Shown in pieces: positions 12,570 to 19,238 of a DNA stretch of 23,868 nucleotides. Made by a program: the position numbers and the translations under genes. Source of the DNA: Opitutus sp. GAS368 (lineage in GTDB: Bacteria > Verrucomicrobiota > Verrucomicrobiia > Opitutales > UBA953); NCBI GenBank assembly GCA_945906115.1, contig CAMDQP010000008.1, positions 1-23,868 on the forward strand. Direction: 5' to 3'. Numbering within the stretch: position 1 is the stretch's first letter; each line of letters starts with the position of its first letter. Below the pieces are notes generated by a model. That model searched no databases and had not been told where the DNA came from. It was given only the letters and a program-made list of their open reading frames with translations.

Positions 12570-12622
12570 GAAAAAGCGGGGAGGGATCGCCGGACCCGGG
12601 AGGGTGCTACCCTCCCCGCTTT
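12570..12622 (-). terminator. Terminator-like attenuator between rplL and rpoB with a competing hairpin
   Basis: On the minus strand AAAGCGGGGAGGG pairs perfectly over 13 bp with CCCTCCCCGCTTT across a 24-nt loop, followed by further T residues (TTTTTC). The loop also holds ACCCTCCC, which can pair with GGGAGGGT of the 5' arm as an 8-bp hairpin with loop AGC. The two folds exclude each other. The position 24 nt after rplL matches where E. coli partially terminates before rpoB. Confidence 0.8.
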
Positions 12623-12645
12623 GTAGAGATGCGTCGGAAGACGGA

Positions 12646-13026
12646 TTACTTGACCTCGACCTCGGCGCCGGCGGCCTTGAGCTTGGTCTCGATATCCTTG
12701 GCTTCGTCCTTGGACACGCCTTCCTTGACGGGCTTGGGGGCGGTGTCGACGAGGTCCTTGGCTTCCTTGAGGCCCAGGCCAGTGATGGCGCGGACTTCCT
12801 TAATGACATTGATCGGGGTTGCGCCCTTGGCCTTGAGGATGACGTCAAACGTCGTCTTCTCTTCGGCGGGAGCGGCGGCGGCGGCGCCACCAGCGGCGGC
12901 GACGGCGACAGGAGCGGCGGCGGAAACGCCCCACTTGGTCTCGAGGTCCTTCACGAGGTTAGCGACGTCCAGAACGGACTGGGCGCTGAGCCACTCGATG
13001 ACTTGGTCTTTGGTGATGTTGCTCAT
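12646..13026 (-). CDS. rplL: 50S ribosomal protein L7/L12
   Basis: 126 residues. The N-terminal dimerisation domain (MSNITKDQVIEWLSAQSVL) is followed by an Ala/Val-rich flexible hinge (about residues 36-54) and the globular factor-binding domain (KTTFDVILKAKG, INVIKEVRAITGLGLKEAKDLV, ending AAGAEVEVK). It forms the mobile ribosomal stalk that recruits EF-Tu and EF-G and is needed in multiple copies per ribosome. It follows rplJ, as usual, but after an unusually long and structured 153-nt spacer. The leader has a weak AAGGA about 12 nt before the ATG. Confidence 0.98.
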   Translation of the reverse strand: MSNITKDQVIEWLSAQSVLDVANLVKDLETKWGVSAAAPVAVAAAGGAAAAAPAEEKTTFDVILKAKGATPINVIKEVRAITGLGLKEAKDLVDTAPKPVKEGVSKDEAKDIETKLKAAGAEVEVK

Positions 13027-13130
13027 GGTATCTAGGTTCCTTGAATGGTTAGCGTCCGATGAAGGACATTTGAGGGCGCGAGGCCCCTAACCGGGGTTCT
13101 TTGGATGTGTGTTGTTTTTTGGTTTGGATT

Positions 13131-13179
13131 CCCCCCGCTCGGACGCCGCCACATGGCGACGCCTCCGCGAGGAAAGGGG
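13131..13179 (-). promoter_or_regulatory. Structured rplJ-rplL spacer
   Basis: Immediately after the rplJ stop the transcript can form a 9-bp stem GGCGTCGCC-AUGU-GGCGGCGUC (two G-U pairs), extended by CTCG/CGAG and an outer CCCC/GGGG pairing. No T-run follows; instead there is an A/C-rich single-stranded stretch (CCAAACCAAAAAACAACACA) leading to rplL. It may be an mRNA stability or processing element that helps raise L12 output; this role is inferred. Confidence 0.5.
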
Positions 13180-13668
13180 TTAGGCAGCCGGCTCGTCCTT
13201 CTGGCGCTTGGCGTCCAGGAGGCGGACGAACTGCGAGGCAGGGGTGGAGAGCAGCGAGAGGAGCTGGGCGCGGATACCGTCGAGGGACGGCAGCTTCGAC
13301 AGGTATTCCACTTCGGCCTTGGTGAGGAGTTTGGCGTCGAGGACGCCGCCCTTCACTTCGAGTTTGGAGAAGTCCTTGAAGAAGGTGACCAGGATCTTAG
13401 CGACGCCGGTCGGGTTGTTGCCGCCGGTGACAAGGGCCGTGTGGCCGCTCAGGTGACCCGAGATGTCGGGGAGATTCGCCTGCTTCGCAGCGATGTTGAG
13501 GATGCTGTTCTTGACGACGTGGTACTCGGCGCCGTGGGCACGGAGCTGATTACGGACGGAGGTAGCGTTCTCGACGGTGACACCGGTGAAGTTGGCGAGC
13601 AGCAGGTAGTTGGAGCTGGCCAGCTGGGCGGCGACTTCGTCGACGAGGAATTGTTTTTCAGCGCGCAT
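13180..13668 (-). CDS. rplJ: 50S ribosomal protein L10
   Basis: 162 residues. The RNA-binding N-terminal domain contains YLLLANFTGVTVENATSVRNQLR and the conserved VVKNSILNIA segment, and the C-terminal helix (DGIRAQLLSLLSTPASQFVRLLDAKRQ) is the L12-docking tail. It anchors L12 dimers to 23S rRNA and in many bacteria represses its own operon. It starts 29 nt after rplA; ATG context AACCCACGAAC has no Shine-Dalgarno. Confidence 0.97.
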   Translation of the reverse strand: MRAEKQFLVDEVAAQLASSNYLLLANFTGVTVENATSVRNQLRAHGAEYHVVKNSILNIAAKQANLPDISGHLSGHTALVTGGNNPTGVAKILVTFFKDFSKLEVKGGVLDAKLLTKAEVEYLSKLPSLDGIRAQLLSLLSTPASQFVRLLDAKRQKDEPAA

Positions 13669-13697
13669 GTTCGTGGGTTATCTTGAGCGTGGTTAGG

Positions 13698-14408
13698 TTA
13701 GGCGGTCGCGACAGCGGCCGAGTAGGGCTTGAGGTCGACGGCGACGCCGGGGCTCATGCTGGCGCTGATGGTGATCGACTTGATGAAGCGGCCACCAGCA
13801 AAGCCGGCGGGCTGGGCTTTCACGAGAGCGGACAGGGCGGCCTGAGCGTTCTCGACGAGCTGAGCGGAGGTGAAAGACTTCTTGCCGATGACGATCACGA
13901 TGTTGCCGGTCTTATCCATCTTGAATTCGACGCGGCCAGCCTTCACTTCCTTGATGGTCTTCGGGATGTCATCCGAGACCGTACCCGACTTCGGGTTGGG
14001 CATAAGGCCCTTCGGACCGAGGACGCGGGCGACCTGACGGACGTCCTTCATCGCGGAGACGGTGGAGATGGCGACGTCGAAGTCGAGGAAGCCACCGTTG
14101 ACCTTGGCGATCAGGTCGGCGAGGCCGGCGTAATCGGCGCCAGCGGCGAGGGCTTCGGCTGGATTCTCGGTAAAGGCGAGGACCTTGATTTTCTTGCCGG
14201 AACCGTTCGGGAGGGAGACGGTGCCGCGGACCATCTGGTCCGACTGCTTCGGATCGACGCCGAGGAAGGCGGAGATCTCCACGGTTTCGTCGAACTTGGT
14301 ACCGGGCATCTTCTTGATGATCTCGGCGGCCTGGCTGACGTCATACTTGGCCTTCAGGTCGGCGACCTGGAGGGCGGCGCGGTAGCGCTTGCTGGGTTGT
14401 TTGCTCAT
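13698..14408 (-). CDS. rplA: 50S ribosomal protein L1
   Basis: 236 residues, close to the usual length. Recognised by GKKIKVLAFTENPAEA, the domain II signature VLGPKGLMPNPKSGTV, and FTSAQLVENAQAALSAL. It binds 23S rRNA at the E-site stalk and is the classic translational repressor of rplK-rplA. The 59-nt gap after rplK begins with a G-free run rich in CCCAA. A purine-rich AGGAG sits 13 nt from the start, farther than normal. Confidence 0.98.
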   Translation of the reverse strand: MSKQPSKRYRAALQVADLKAKYDVSQAAEIIKKMPGTKFDETVEISAFLGVDPKQSDQMVRGTVSLPNGSGKKIKVLAFTENPAEALAAGADYAGLADLIAKVNGGFLDFDVAISTVSAMKDVRQVARVLGPKGLMPNPKSGTVSDDIPKTIKEVKAGRVEFKMDKTGNIVIVIGKKSFTSAQLVENAQAALSALVKAQPAGFAGGRFIKSITISASMSPGVAVDLKPYSAAVATA

Positions 14409-14467
14409 AGCGACTTTTGGTCTCCTGCGGGATGCAGTGGTGGGTATTGGGTTTGGGTTGGGTTAAA

Positions 14468-14893
14468 TTAACCGATGACTTCGATGCCCATCGAACGCGC
14501 GGTGCCGGCAATCATGCGGGCGGCGTTGTCGGGGTTGACGGCGTTGAGGTCCTTCTTCTTCAGCTCGACGATTTCGAGGAGCTGCTTCTTGGTGACCTTG
14601 CCGACCTTATCGCGGTTCGGGACCTTGGAGCCGGACTCGATCTTCGCGGCCTTCTTGAGGAGGACGGAAGCGGGCGGGGACTTCAGGATGAACGTGAAGG
14701 ACTTGTCCTGGTAGACGGAGATGATGACCGGCAGGATCATGCCGGCCTGGTCCTTGGTCTTGGCGTTGAATTCCTTACAGAACGCCATGATGTTGACGCC
14801 CTTCGCGCCGAGCGCGGGGCCGACGGGAGGAGCAGGGTTAGCGGCGCCCGCGGGGAGCTGGAGCCTGATTTCGGCGACGACTTTCTTAGCCAT
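14468..14893 (-). CDS. rplK: 50S ribosomal protein L11
   Basis: 141 residues, the standard length. It has the Pro-rich N-terminal domain (LQLPAGAANPAPPVGPALGAKGVNIMAFCKEFN) that binds the GTPase centre and thiostrepton, and the rRNA-binding C-terminal domain with NRDKVGKVTKKQLLEIVELKKKDLN and GTARSMGIEV. It follows nusG after a 35-nt leader that contains no G. Confidence 0.98.
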   Translation of the reverse strand: MAKKVVAEIRLQLPAGAANPAPPVGPALGAKGVNIMAFCKEFNAKTKDQAGMILPVIISVYQDKSFTFILKSPPASVLLKKAAKIESGSKVPNRDKVGKVTKKQLLEIVELKKKDLNAVNPDNAARMIAGTARSMGIEVIG

Positions 14894-14928
14894 GGTGGGT
14901 GATGAGATGGTTGGGTTGGAAAAAAGAA
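14894..14928 (-). promoter_or_regulatory. G-free rplK leader
   Basis: The whole 35-nt spacer between nusG and rplK contains no G on the transcribed strand and ends CTCATCACCCACC before the ATG. It carries no Shine-Dalgarno and should be unstructured, resembling the secE and tuf leaders. Confidence 0.6.
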
Positions 14929-15498
14929 TCAGTCGCGGTCGTCGCGTTCGACCTGCCAGAACTCGAGCTCGACCGGAGTGGAGCGGCCGAAGATGTCGAC
15001 GGAGACCTCAAGCTTGCCGCGGTCGGCATCGATCTTGTCGATATTACCAGCGAGATTGGCGAAGGGTCCGTCGGTGATTTTAACGCGCTCGCCGATGTTG
15101 AAGGTGATTTTCGGGACGACCTTGTCCGCGGCGTCGGCGACCTGCTGGAGGATCGTGTTGATCTCCTCGGTCTTGAGGGCGATGGGATTCTGTCCGCCGA
15201 TGAGGCCGATGACGCCGTCGGTCTTGCGAAGGAAGCTCCAGGGAGCTTCGAGCAGCGAGGCTTCGTCGTCGTAGAGGCGGGCGCGGACGAAAAGGTATGA
15301 AGGGTAGAGCTTCATCTCGCTCTCGCGCTTCTTGCCGTTGCGGAAGTCCTTGACGGTCTTAACCGGCATGAGGATCTCGGCAACAAAGTCGCCCATCTCC
15401 TCGTCCTTGATCGCCTTGTCGAGCAGGCGCTTCACCTTGCTCTCGTTGTTCGAGAGGGTCTGGAGGGTATACCAGCGGAAATCAGAGGGAGAGGACAT
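14929..15498 (-). CDS. nusG: Transcription termination/antitermination factor NusG
   Basis: 189 residues. The NGN domain begins FRWYTLQTLSNNESKVKRLL and contains YPSYLFVRARL and the SFLRKTDGVIGLIGG segment. The C-terminal KOW domain is GERVKITDGPFANLAG, then VDIFGRSTPVELEF. It binds the RNA polymerase clamp to suppress pausing and links to Rho and the ribosome. It starts 6 nt after the secE stop, the usual tight secE-nusG arrangement, and therefore lacks room for an independent leader. Confidence 0.98.
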   Translation of the reverse strand: MSSPSDFRWYTLQTLSNNESKVKRLLDKAIKDEEMGDFVAEILMPVKTVKDFRNGKKRESEMKLYPSYLFVRARLYDDEASLLEAPWSFLRKTDGVIGLIGGQNPIALKTEEINTILQQVADAADKVVPKITFNIGERVKITDGPFANLAGNIDKIDADRGKLEVSVDIFGRSTPVELEFWQVERDDRD

Positions 15499-15504
15499 GG
15501 GGAA

Positions 15505-15711
15505 TCAGCGAACGAGCTTGGTCGCGAACTGGACGAGATTGGAAAGGGAGAAGTCGCAGAAGAAGACGACGGCACCCAGGAGGGCGACGGCGGCGATGAC
15601 GACCAGCGTAGAGTCGACGAGCTCCTTGGCGGTGGGCCACGAAGCCTTGACGAAGACCTCGGTGATGGTCTCGTTCCAGAAAGCGCGAAGGCGTCCGAGG
15701 AAGCTGATCAT
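15505..15711 (-). CDS. secE: Preprotein translocase subunit SecE
   Basis: 68 residues, the short single-span form. The conserved amphipathic stretch ETITEVFVKASWPTAKELVDS precedes one membrane helix, TLVVIAAVALLGAVVFFCD. It clamps SecY in the inner membrane. The start lies only 25 nt from the 3' CCA of tRNA-Trp, so tRNA processing would set the mRNA 5' end. Confidence 0.95.
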   Translation of the reverse strand: MISFLGRLRAFWNETITEVFVKASWPTAKELVDSTLVVIAAVALLGAVVFFCDFSLSNLVQFATKLVR

Positions 15712-15736
15712 GGTGCTGGTGGTGATGAGGTGAGAG
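15712..15736 (-). promoter_or_regulatory. Near G-free secE leader following tRNA-Trp
   Basis: 25 nt between the tRNA-Trp CCA and the secE ATG, with a single G. It reads CTCTCACCTCATCACCACCA, then GCACC. The core CACCTCATCACCACCA differs at one position from the tuf leader's CACCTCCTCACCACCA. Confidence 0.6.
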
Positions 15737-15812
15737 TGGCAGGACGGGAGGGAGGTGAACCCACAACCAACGGTTTTGGAGACCGCTACTCCGCCAATTG
15801 AGCTACCGTCCT
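15737..15812 (-). tRNA. tRNA-Trp (anticodon CCA)
   Basis: Cloverleaf folded by hand: acceptor AGGACGG/CCGTCCT with G73 and encoded CCA; D stem GCTC/GAGT; anticodon stem GCGGT/ACCGT with loop CTCCAAA, giving CCA at 34-36; T stem GTGGG/CCCTC with one T-T mismatch and a TTCA-type loop. It lies between tuf and secE. Confidence 0.96.
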
Positions 15813-15836
15813 GTAATGGTGATTAAAGAGACGAAT

Positions 15837-15864
15837 GCCGGGGCCCTTTTTAGGGGGCCGCGGC
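15837..15864 (-). terminator. Strong hairpin between tuf and tRNA-Trp
   Basis: On the minus strand GCCG, mismatch, GGCCC, an 8-nt A-rich loop, GGGCC and CGGC form a 4+5 bp stem 29 nt after the tuf stop. The following CATTCGTCTCTTT is only moderately T-rich, so it could be a partial terminator or a 3'-end/processing signal rather than a full stop. Confidence 0.45.
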
Positions 15865-15893
15865 ACCTTGGTAGGTCGTTTGGCGTCAGGAAA

Positions 15894-17081
15894 TCACTTG
15901 ACGATTTCGAGGATCTGGCCGGCGCCGATGGTCTTGCCGCCTTCGCGAAGAGCGAAGCGCTGGCCCTTTTCCATCGCGACGGGCTTCTGCAGCTCAATCG
16001 TGATCGTGACGTTGTCGCCAGGCATTACCATTTCCACGCCTTCCGGGAGCATCACGGTGCCAGTGGCATCGCAAGTACCGAAGAAGAACTGCGGGCGGTA
16101 GTTGTTGGCGAAAGAGGTGTGGCGACCACCTTCATCCTGCTTGAGGACGTAGATCTGGGCCTTGGCGACGGTGTGGGGCTTGATGGAACCCGGCTTGGCC
16201 AGGACCTGGCCACGCTCGATCTGGCTCTTTTCGATGCCACGGACGAGGAGACCGACGTTGTCGCCAGCCTGGCCCTGGTCGAGCTCCTTACGGAACATTT
16301 CGACGCCAGTAACAGTGGTCTTAAGGGTGTCGCGGAGACCGACGATTTCAATTTCTTCGCCGACCTTGATAATACCACGCTCGATACGACCGGTAGCGAC
16401 GGTGCCGCGGCCGGTGATGGAGAACACGTCTTCGACGGACATCATGAAGGGCTTGTCGGTTTCGCGCTTAGGCTCGGCGATCTCAGTGTCGAGGGCGGCA
16501 AGGAGGTCCTGGATGGACTGTTCGCCTTCCGGGGTACCTTCGAGAGCGGCGGTGGCGGAGCCACGGACGATTTTGGCGGTGTCGCCTTCGTAATTGTACT
16601 TGTTGAGGAGGTCGCGGACTTCCATCTCGACGAGGTCAATCAGGTCGGGCTCGGAAAGGTCGACCTTGTTGAGCCAGACGACAATCTTCGGCACGCCGAC
16701 CTGGCGGGCGAGGAGGATGTGCTCCTTGGTCTGGGGCATGACGCCGTCAGCAGCGGAGACGACCAGGATCGCACCATCCATCTGGGCGGCGCCGGTGATC
16801 ATGTTCTTAACGAAGTCGGCGTGGCCCGGGCAGTCGACGTGGGCGTAGTGACGGTTGATGGACTCGTACTCGACGTGCGCAGCGGCGATGGTCACGGTCT
16901 TGGTGGCGTCACGGACGGTACCACCCTTGGTGATTTCCGCGTAGGATTTATTCTCGGCCAGGCCGCGACGGGCCTGCACAGCCACGATGGCGGCGGTGGT
17001 GGTCGATTTGCCATGGTCAATGTGTCCGATGGTGCCGACATTGACGTGAGGCTTGGTGCGATTGAACTTCTCTTTGGCCAT
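15894..17081 (-). CDS. tuf: Translation elongation factor Tu
   Basis: 395 residues. The GTPase motifs are complete: P-loop GHIDHGKS (19-26), GGTVRDATKT effector region, DCPGH, and NKVD. Domains II and III follow, with GRGTVATGRIERG and the C-terminal EKGQRFALREGGKTIGAGQI. It delivers aminoacyl-tRNA to the ribosome. Here it opens the secE-rpoC locus rather than ending a str (rpsL-rpsG-fusA) operon, which is not in the window. It starts 46 nt after tRNA-Thr in a leader with no G at all. Confidence 0.98.
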   Translation of the reverse strand: MAKEKFNRTKPHVNVGTIGHIDHGKSTTTAAIVAVQARRGLAENKSYAEITKGGTVRDATKTVTIAAAHVEYESINRHYAHVDCPGHADFVKNMITGAAQMDGAILVVSAADGVMPQTKEHILLARQVGVPKIVVWLNKVDLSEPDLIDLVEMEVRDLLNKYNYEGDTAKIVRGSATAALEGTPEGEQSIQDLLAALDTEIAEPKRETDKPFMMSVEDVFSITGRGTVATGRIERGIIKVGEEIEIVGLRDTLKTTVTGVEMFRKELDQGQAGDNVGLLVRGIEKSQIERGQVLAKPGSIKPHTVAKAQIYVLKQDEGGRHTSFANNYRPQFFFGTCDATGTVMLPEGVEMVMPGDNVTITIELQKPVAMEKGQRFALREGGKTIGAGQILEIVK

Positions 17082-17127
17082 GTTTTTGGTGGTGAGGAGG
17101 TGGTTAGGTTTGGTGTGTGGAAAGTGA
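17082..17127 (-). promoter_or_regulatory. 46-nt G-free tuf leader
   Basis: From the tRNA-Thr CCA to the tuf ATG the transcribed strand has no G. It contains CACCTCCTCACCACCA, whose first eight bases are identical to the anti-Shine-Dalgarno end usual in 16S rRNA (CACCUCCU). It is therefore the opposite of a ribosome-binding purine stretch and should be unstructured. Confidence 0.6.
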
Positions 17128-17203
17128 TGGAGCCCCCGACTGGAATTGAACCAGCGACCTCGTCCTTACCAAGGACGCGCTCTGCCAACTGAGCTACAGG
17201 GGC
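17128..17203 (-). tRNA. tRNA-Thr (anticodon GGT)
   Basis: Full cloverleaf: acceptor GCCCCTG/CGGGGGC with T73 and encoded CCA; D stem GCTC/GAGC with loop AGTTGGCA; anticodon stem CGTCC/GGACG with loop TTGGTAA, anticodon GGT; T stem GCTGG/CCAGT with loop TTCAATT. It is the first gene of the core cluster, 46 nt before tuf. Confidence 0.97.
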
Positions 17204-17240
17204 GAACCGTCAACGTACTGAAGACGCGAAGGGAAGGGTT

Positions 17241-17269
17241 TGAATGACCATCGAAAACCCCACCGTCAA
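17241..17269 (-). promoter_or_regulatory. Candidate sigma-70 promoter for the tRNA-Thr/tuf operon
   Basis: On the minus strand TTGACG is followed after 17 nt by CATTCA, about 37 nt before the mature tRNA-Thr 5' end, with an A-rich GCAAAAATCC just upstream. The -35 is good but the -10 is poor, so the call is tentative. Confidence 0.4.
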
Positions 17270-17309
17270 GCGGATTTTTGCAAGGGTTTTACACCCCTTC
17301 TTGGCCCCC

Positions 17310-18083
17310 TTACGGCCCCACGATCAGGCGGTACGCCCCGGGGGGTAGCTGCCCTGCCCAATCGACCCCAGCCGCCCAGCGACGGATGGCCTCATCCAGC
17401 GGCTGTGAGCCTGAATGTCTCACGTCACTCCCGAGGGGGCCCTTCCCAAAGGAGTCTACGCTCAAAATTACCTCAAATATTGACTTAAATGGGTGGTTTT
17501 TTGGAATTAAATCGTCCTTAATTCCTTTTTTATCATTAAAGTGGGTAATTTTCCCGCTGATAATAGGCTTATTACTCCCACCCATCGGATAAACCTCGAA
17601 AAAAGCGGCCCGAGCAGGGAGCCCCTCGCCGACGTAACTTTGGGTTCCGAAAGTGGTAAAAGGGGCGGCCTCCGCCAACGGGACTGCTCTGGCCGGCACG
17701 GGAGTTTCCCGACGTGGCACCTGGAGGGTGGATTCCTTCCCCAGAGGCCGGGAAGGGTCAAACTGCAGGGCCGGGTTGAATTTGGCAAAAGGGGCATCTT
17801 CCGGTTGGCCAATCTCAATGCGCCCGACCCCACCCAAAACCGACTTGGCAGGAAAGTAGACGGCAGAGGTATCCAAGAGCACGACGCTCTCCGTCCGAGC
17901 GTCGCCCGGCGCCACCAAGCGGACACCATTGGTCAAAGGCTGAGCCGGATCATTGCCCCCGGCACCGGGCTTGAAGACCAGGAGGGCAAGCAGAAAGAGC
18001 CCGAGCCCGGAAAGCAAAGCAGTGCGGGTCAGCGGCGGGATCCGGCCACCAGTCAGATTACGGAATGTGGAGAGCGCCCGCAT
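17310..18083 (-). CDS. Membrane-anchored protein with possible TonB-C-like terminus
   Basis: 257 residues, not recognised as a named family. A short basic head is followed by one membrane helix (ALLSGLGLFLLALLVF, about 22-37) and then a long Pro/Ala-rich extracytoplasmic part. The last 55 residues (FEVILSVDSFGKG, then RHSGSQPLDEAIRRW, then PPGAYRLIVGP) resemble a TonB C-terminal domain, with the beta-strand, xSG-xxLDEA helix and closing strand pattern, so an anchored TonB-like periplasmic role is possible; this is inference. It starts 2 nt after the htrA stop and is surely co-transcribed with it. Residues 168-208 are encoded by an AT-rich island (about 32% GC over 120 bp) unlike the rest of the window. 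Confidence 0.75.
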   Translation of the reverse strand: MRALSTFRNLTGGRIPPLTRTALLSGLGLFLLALLVFKPGAGGNDPAQPLTNGVRLVAPGDARTESVVLLDTSAVYFPAKSVLGGVGRIEIGQPEDAPFAKFNPALQFDPSRPLGKESTLQVPRRETPVPARAVPLAEAAPFTTFGTQSYVGEGLPARAAFFEVYPMGGSNKPIISGKITHFNDKKGIKDDLIPKNHPFKSIFEVILSVDSFGKGPLGSDVRHSGSQPLDEAIRRWAAGVDWAGQLPPGAYRLIVGP

Positions 18084-18085
18084 GC

Positions 18086-19195
18086 TCAGCGGTCGAGCGC
18101 GCGCTCGGCGACCGTCACACGTGCCAGCGAGCCGCGTCCTTCCCGGATGAAGTTGACCATCAGGACTTCGCCCGGCTTCCGGCGGGAAATCGCCAGACGC
18201 AGCTCATTCCAATTCTCAAAAGGCTTCCCGTCCAAGGCCACGATGATGTCGCCGACCCTCAGGCCAGCCTTAGCCGCGGGCAGACCGTCACTGATGAGTG
18301 AAACGCGCACGGCACCGTTCTTCCCGAGATTGAGCTTAGTGGCTTCGGCGAGGGAGAGGTCTTCGCCTTGGACTCCGATGAGCCCGCGGACGACCTTGCC
18401 GCCGTTCGCCAGATCCGTCGCGACGGAAACGATGAGATTGGCTGGGATGGAATAGCCGAGGCCGATACTGCCGCCAGTGCGAGATTTGATCGCGGTATTC
18501 ATGCCTAGCAGGCGGCCTTCGAAATCAATGAGAGGCCCGCCGCTATTGCCTGGATTGATCGCCGCATCGGTCTGGATGAAATCCTCGAAAGCCATGCCCA
18601 TCCCCTGCTTGCCGGAGCGACCGAGCGCGGAGACGATGCCAGAGGTGACGGTGATGCCGGCGTCGAGAGGATTGCCGATGGCGAAGACGACATCGCCGAC
18701 GCGGGCTTTCTCGCTATCAGCGAACTTGGCGAACGGCAGGTTGCGACCCTCGATCTTCAGCACAGCGATGTCGCTACCCGCATCGACGCCGAGGACCTTG
18801 GCCCGGAATTCGCGGCGGTCCTGCAGCTGGACGATGACGGTATCGGAAACGGTGGCGCGGTCGGCCTTCAGCACGACGTGCCGGTTAGTGATGACATAAC
18901 CCTCCGGGTGGATGATCGTGCCGGAGCCTAGGCCAGTCGGCATGAACGTCTCACCGGTCTTCTCATCCTTCAAAACACTGTCTTTATCGATGCGGCCCCG
19001 ATAACGATCCAAGACGGACTGAGGAATGACTTCGGCCGTCCGGATGCTGACGACCGCTGGCATAATGCGGGCGAGCATATCAGCGTAGCTCGCGCCAGGC
19101 ACGGCGCGGTTGATTGGGCGGACATCGGTATCGAAGGTGACGCCGGCGAGGGCCATGGCCGGCAAGAGGACAAGCGCGGTGAGATGACGGAGCAT
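18086..19195 (-). CDS. HtrA/DegP-family periplasmic serine protease with one PDZ domain
   Basis: 369 residues. A cleavable signal peptide (MLRHLTALVLLPAMALA) is followed by a trypsin-like domain with complete catalytic triad: H106 in TNRHVV, D142 in GSDIAVLKI, S218 in NPGNSGGPL. One PDZ domain follows (LIGVQGEDLSL to GLRVGDIIVALDGKPFENW). With one PDZ it has the DegS layout, but the N-terminus looks cleaved rather than anchored. It degrades or senses misfolded envelope proteins (family knowledge). It lies 43 nt after smc and overlaps the leader of the next gene. This is one of few starts here with a plausible Shine-Dalgarno (TAGGAT, 6 nt from ATG). Confidence 0.93.
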   Translation of the reverse strand: MLRHLTALVLLPAMALAGVTFDTDVRPINRAVPGASYADMLARIMPAVVSIRTAEVIPQSVLDRYRGRIDKDSVLKDEKTGETFMPTGLGSGTIIHPEGYVITNRHVVLKADRATVSDTVIVQLQDRREFRAKVLGVDAGSDIAVLKIEGRNLPFAKFADSEKARVGDVVFAIGNPLDAGITVTSGIVSALGRSGKQGMGMAFEDFIQTDAAINPGNSGGPLIDFEGRLLGMNTAIKSRTGGSIGLGYSIPANLIVSVATDLANGGKVVRGLIGVQGEDLSLAEATKLNLGKNGAVRVSLISDGLPAAKAGLRVGDIIVALDGKPFENWNELRLAISRRKPGEVLMVNFIREGRGSLARVTVAERALDR

Positions 19196-19238
19196 GACTC
19201 ACTCATCCTACCGCTCAGACCGCCCAAAGCAAGCGACC

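Noticed and set aside
17270..17309. Possible terminator after the TonB-like gene (AAGGG/CCCTT stem)
   Set aside because: The 5-bp stem has an 8-nt loop and is followed on the minus strand by GCAAAAATCC, not a T-run; read-through into tRNA-Thr cannot be excluded.
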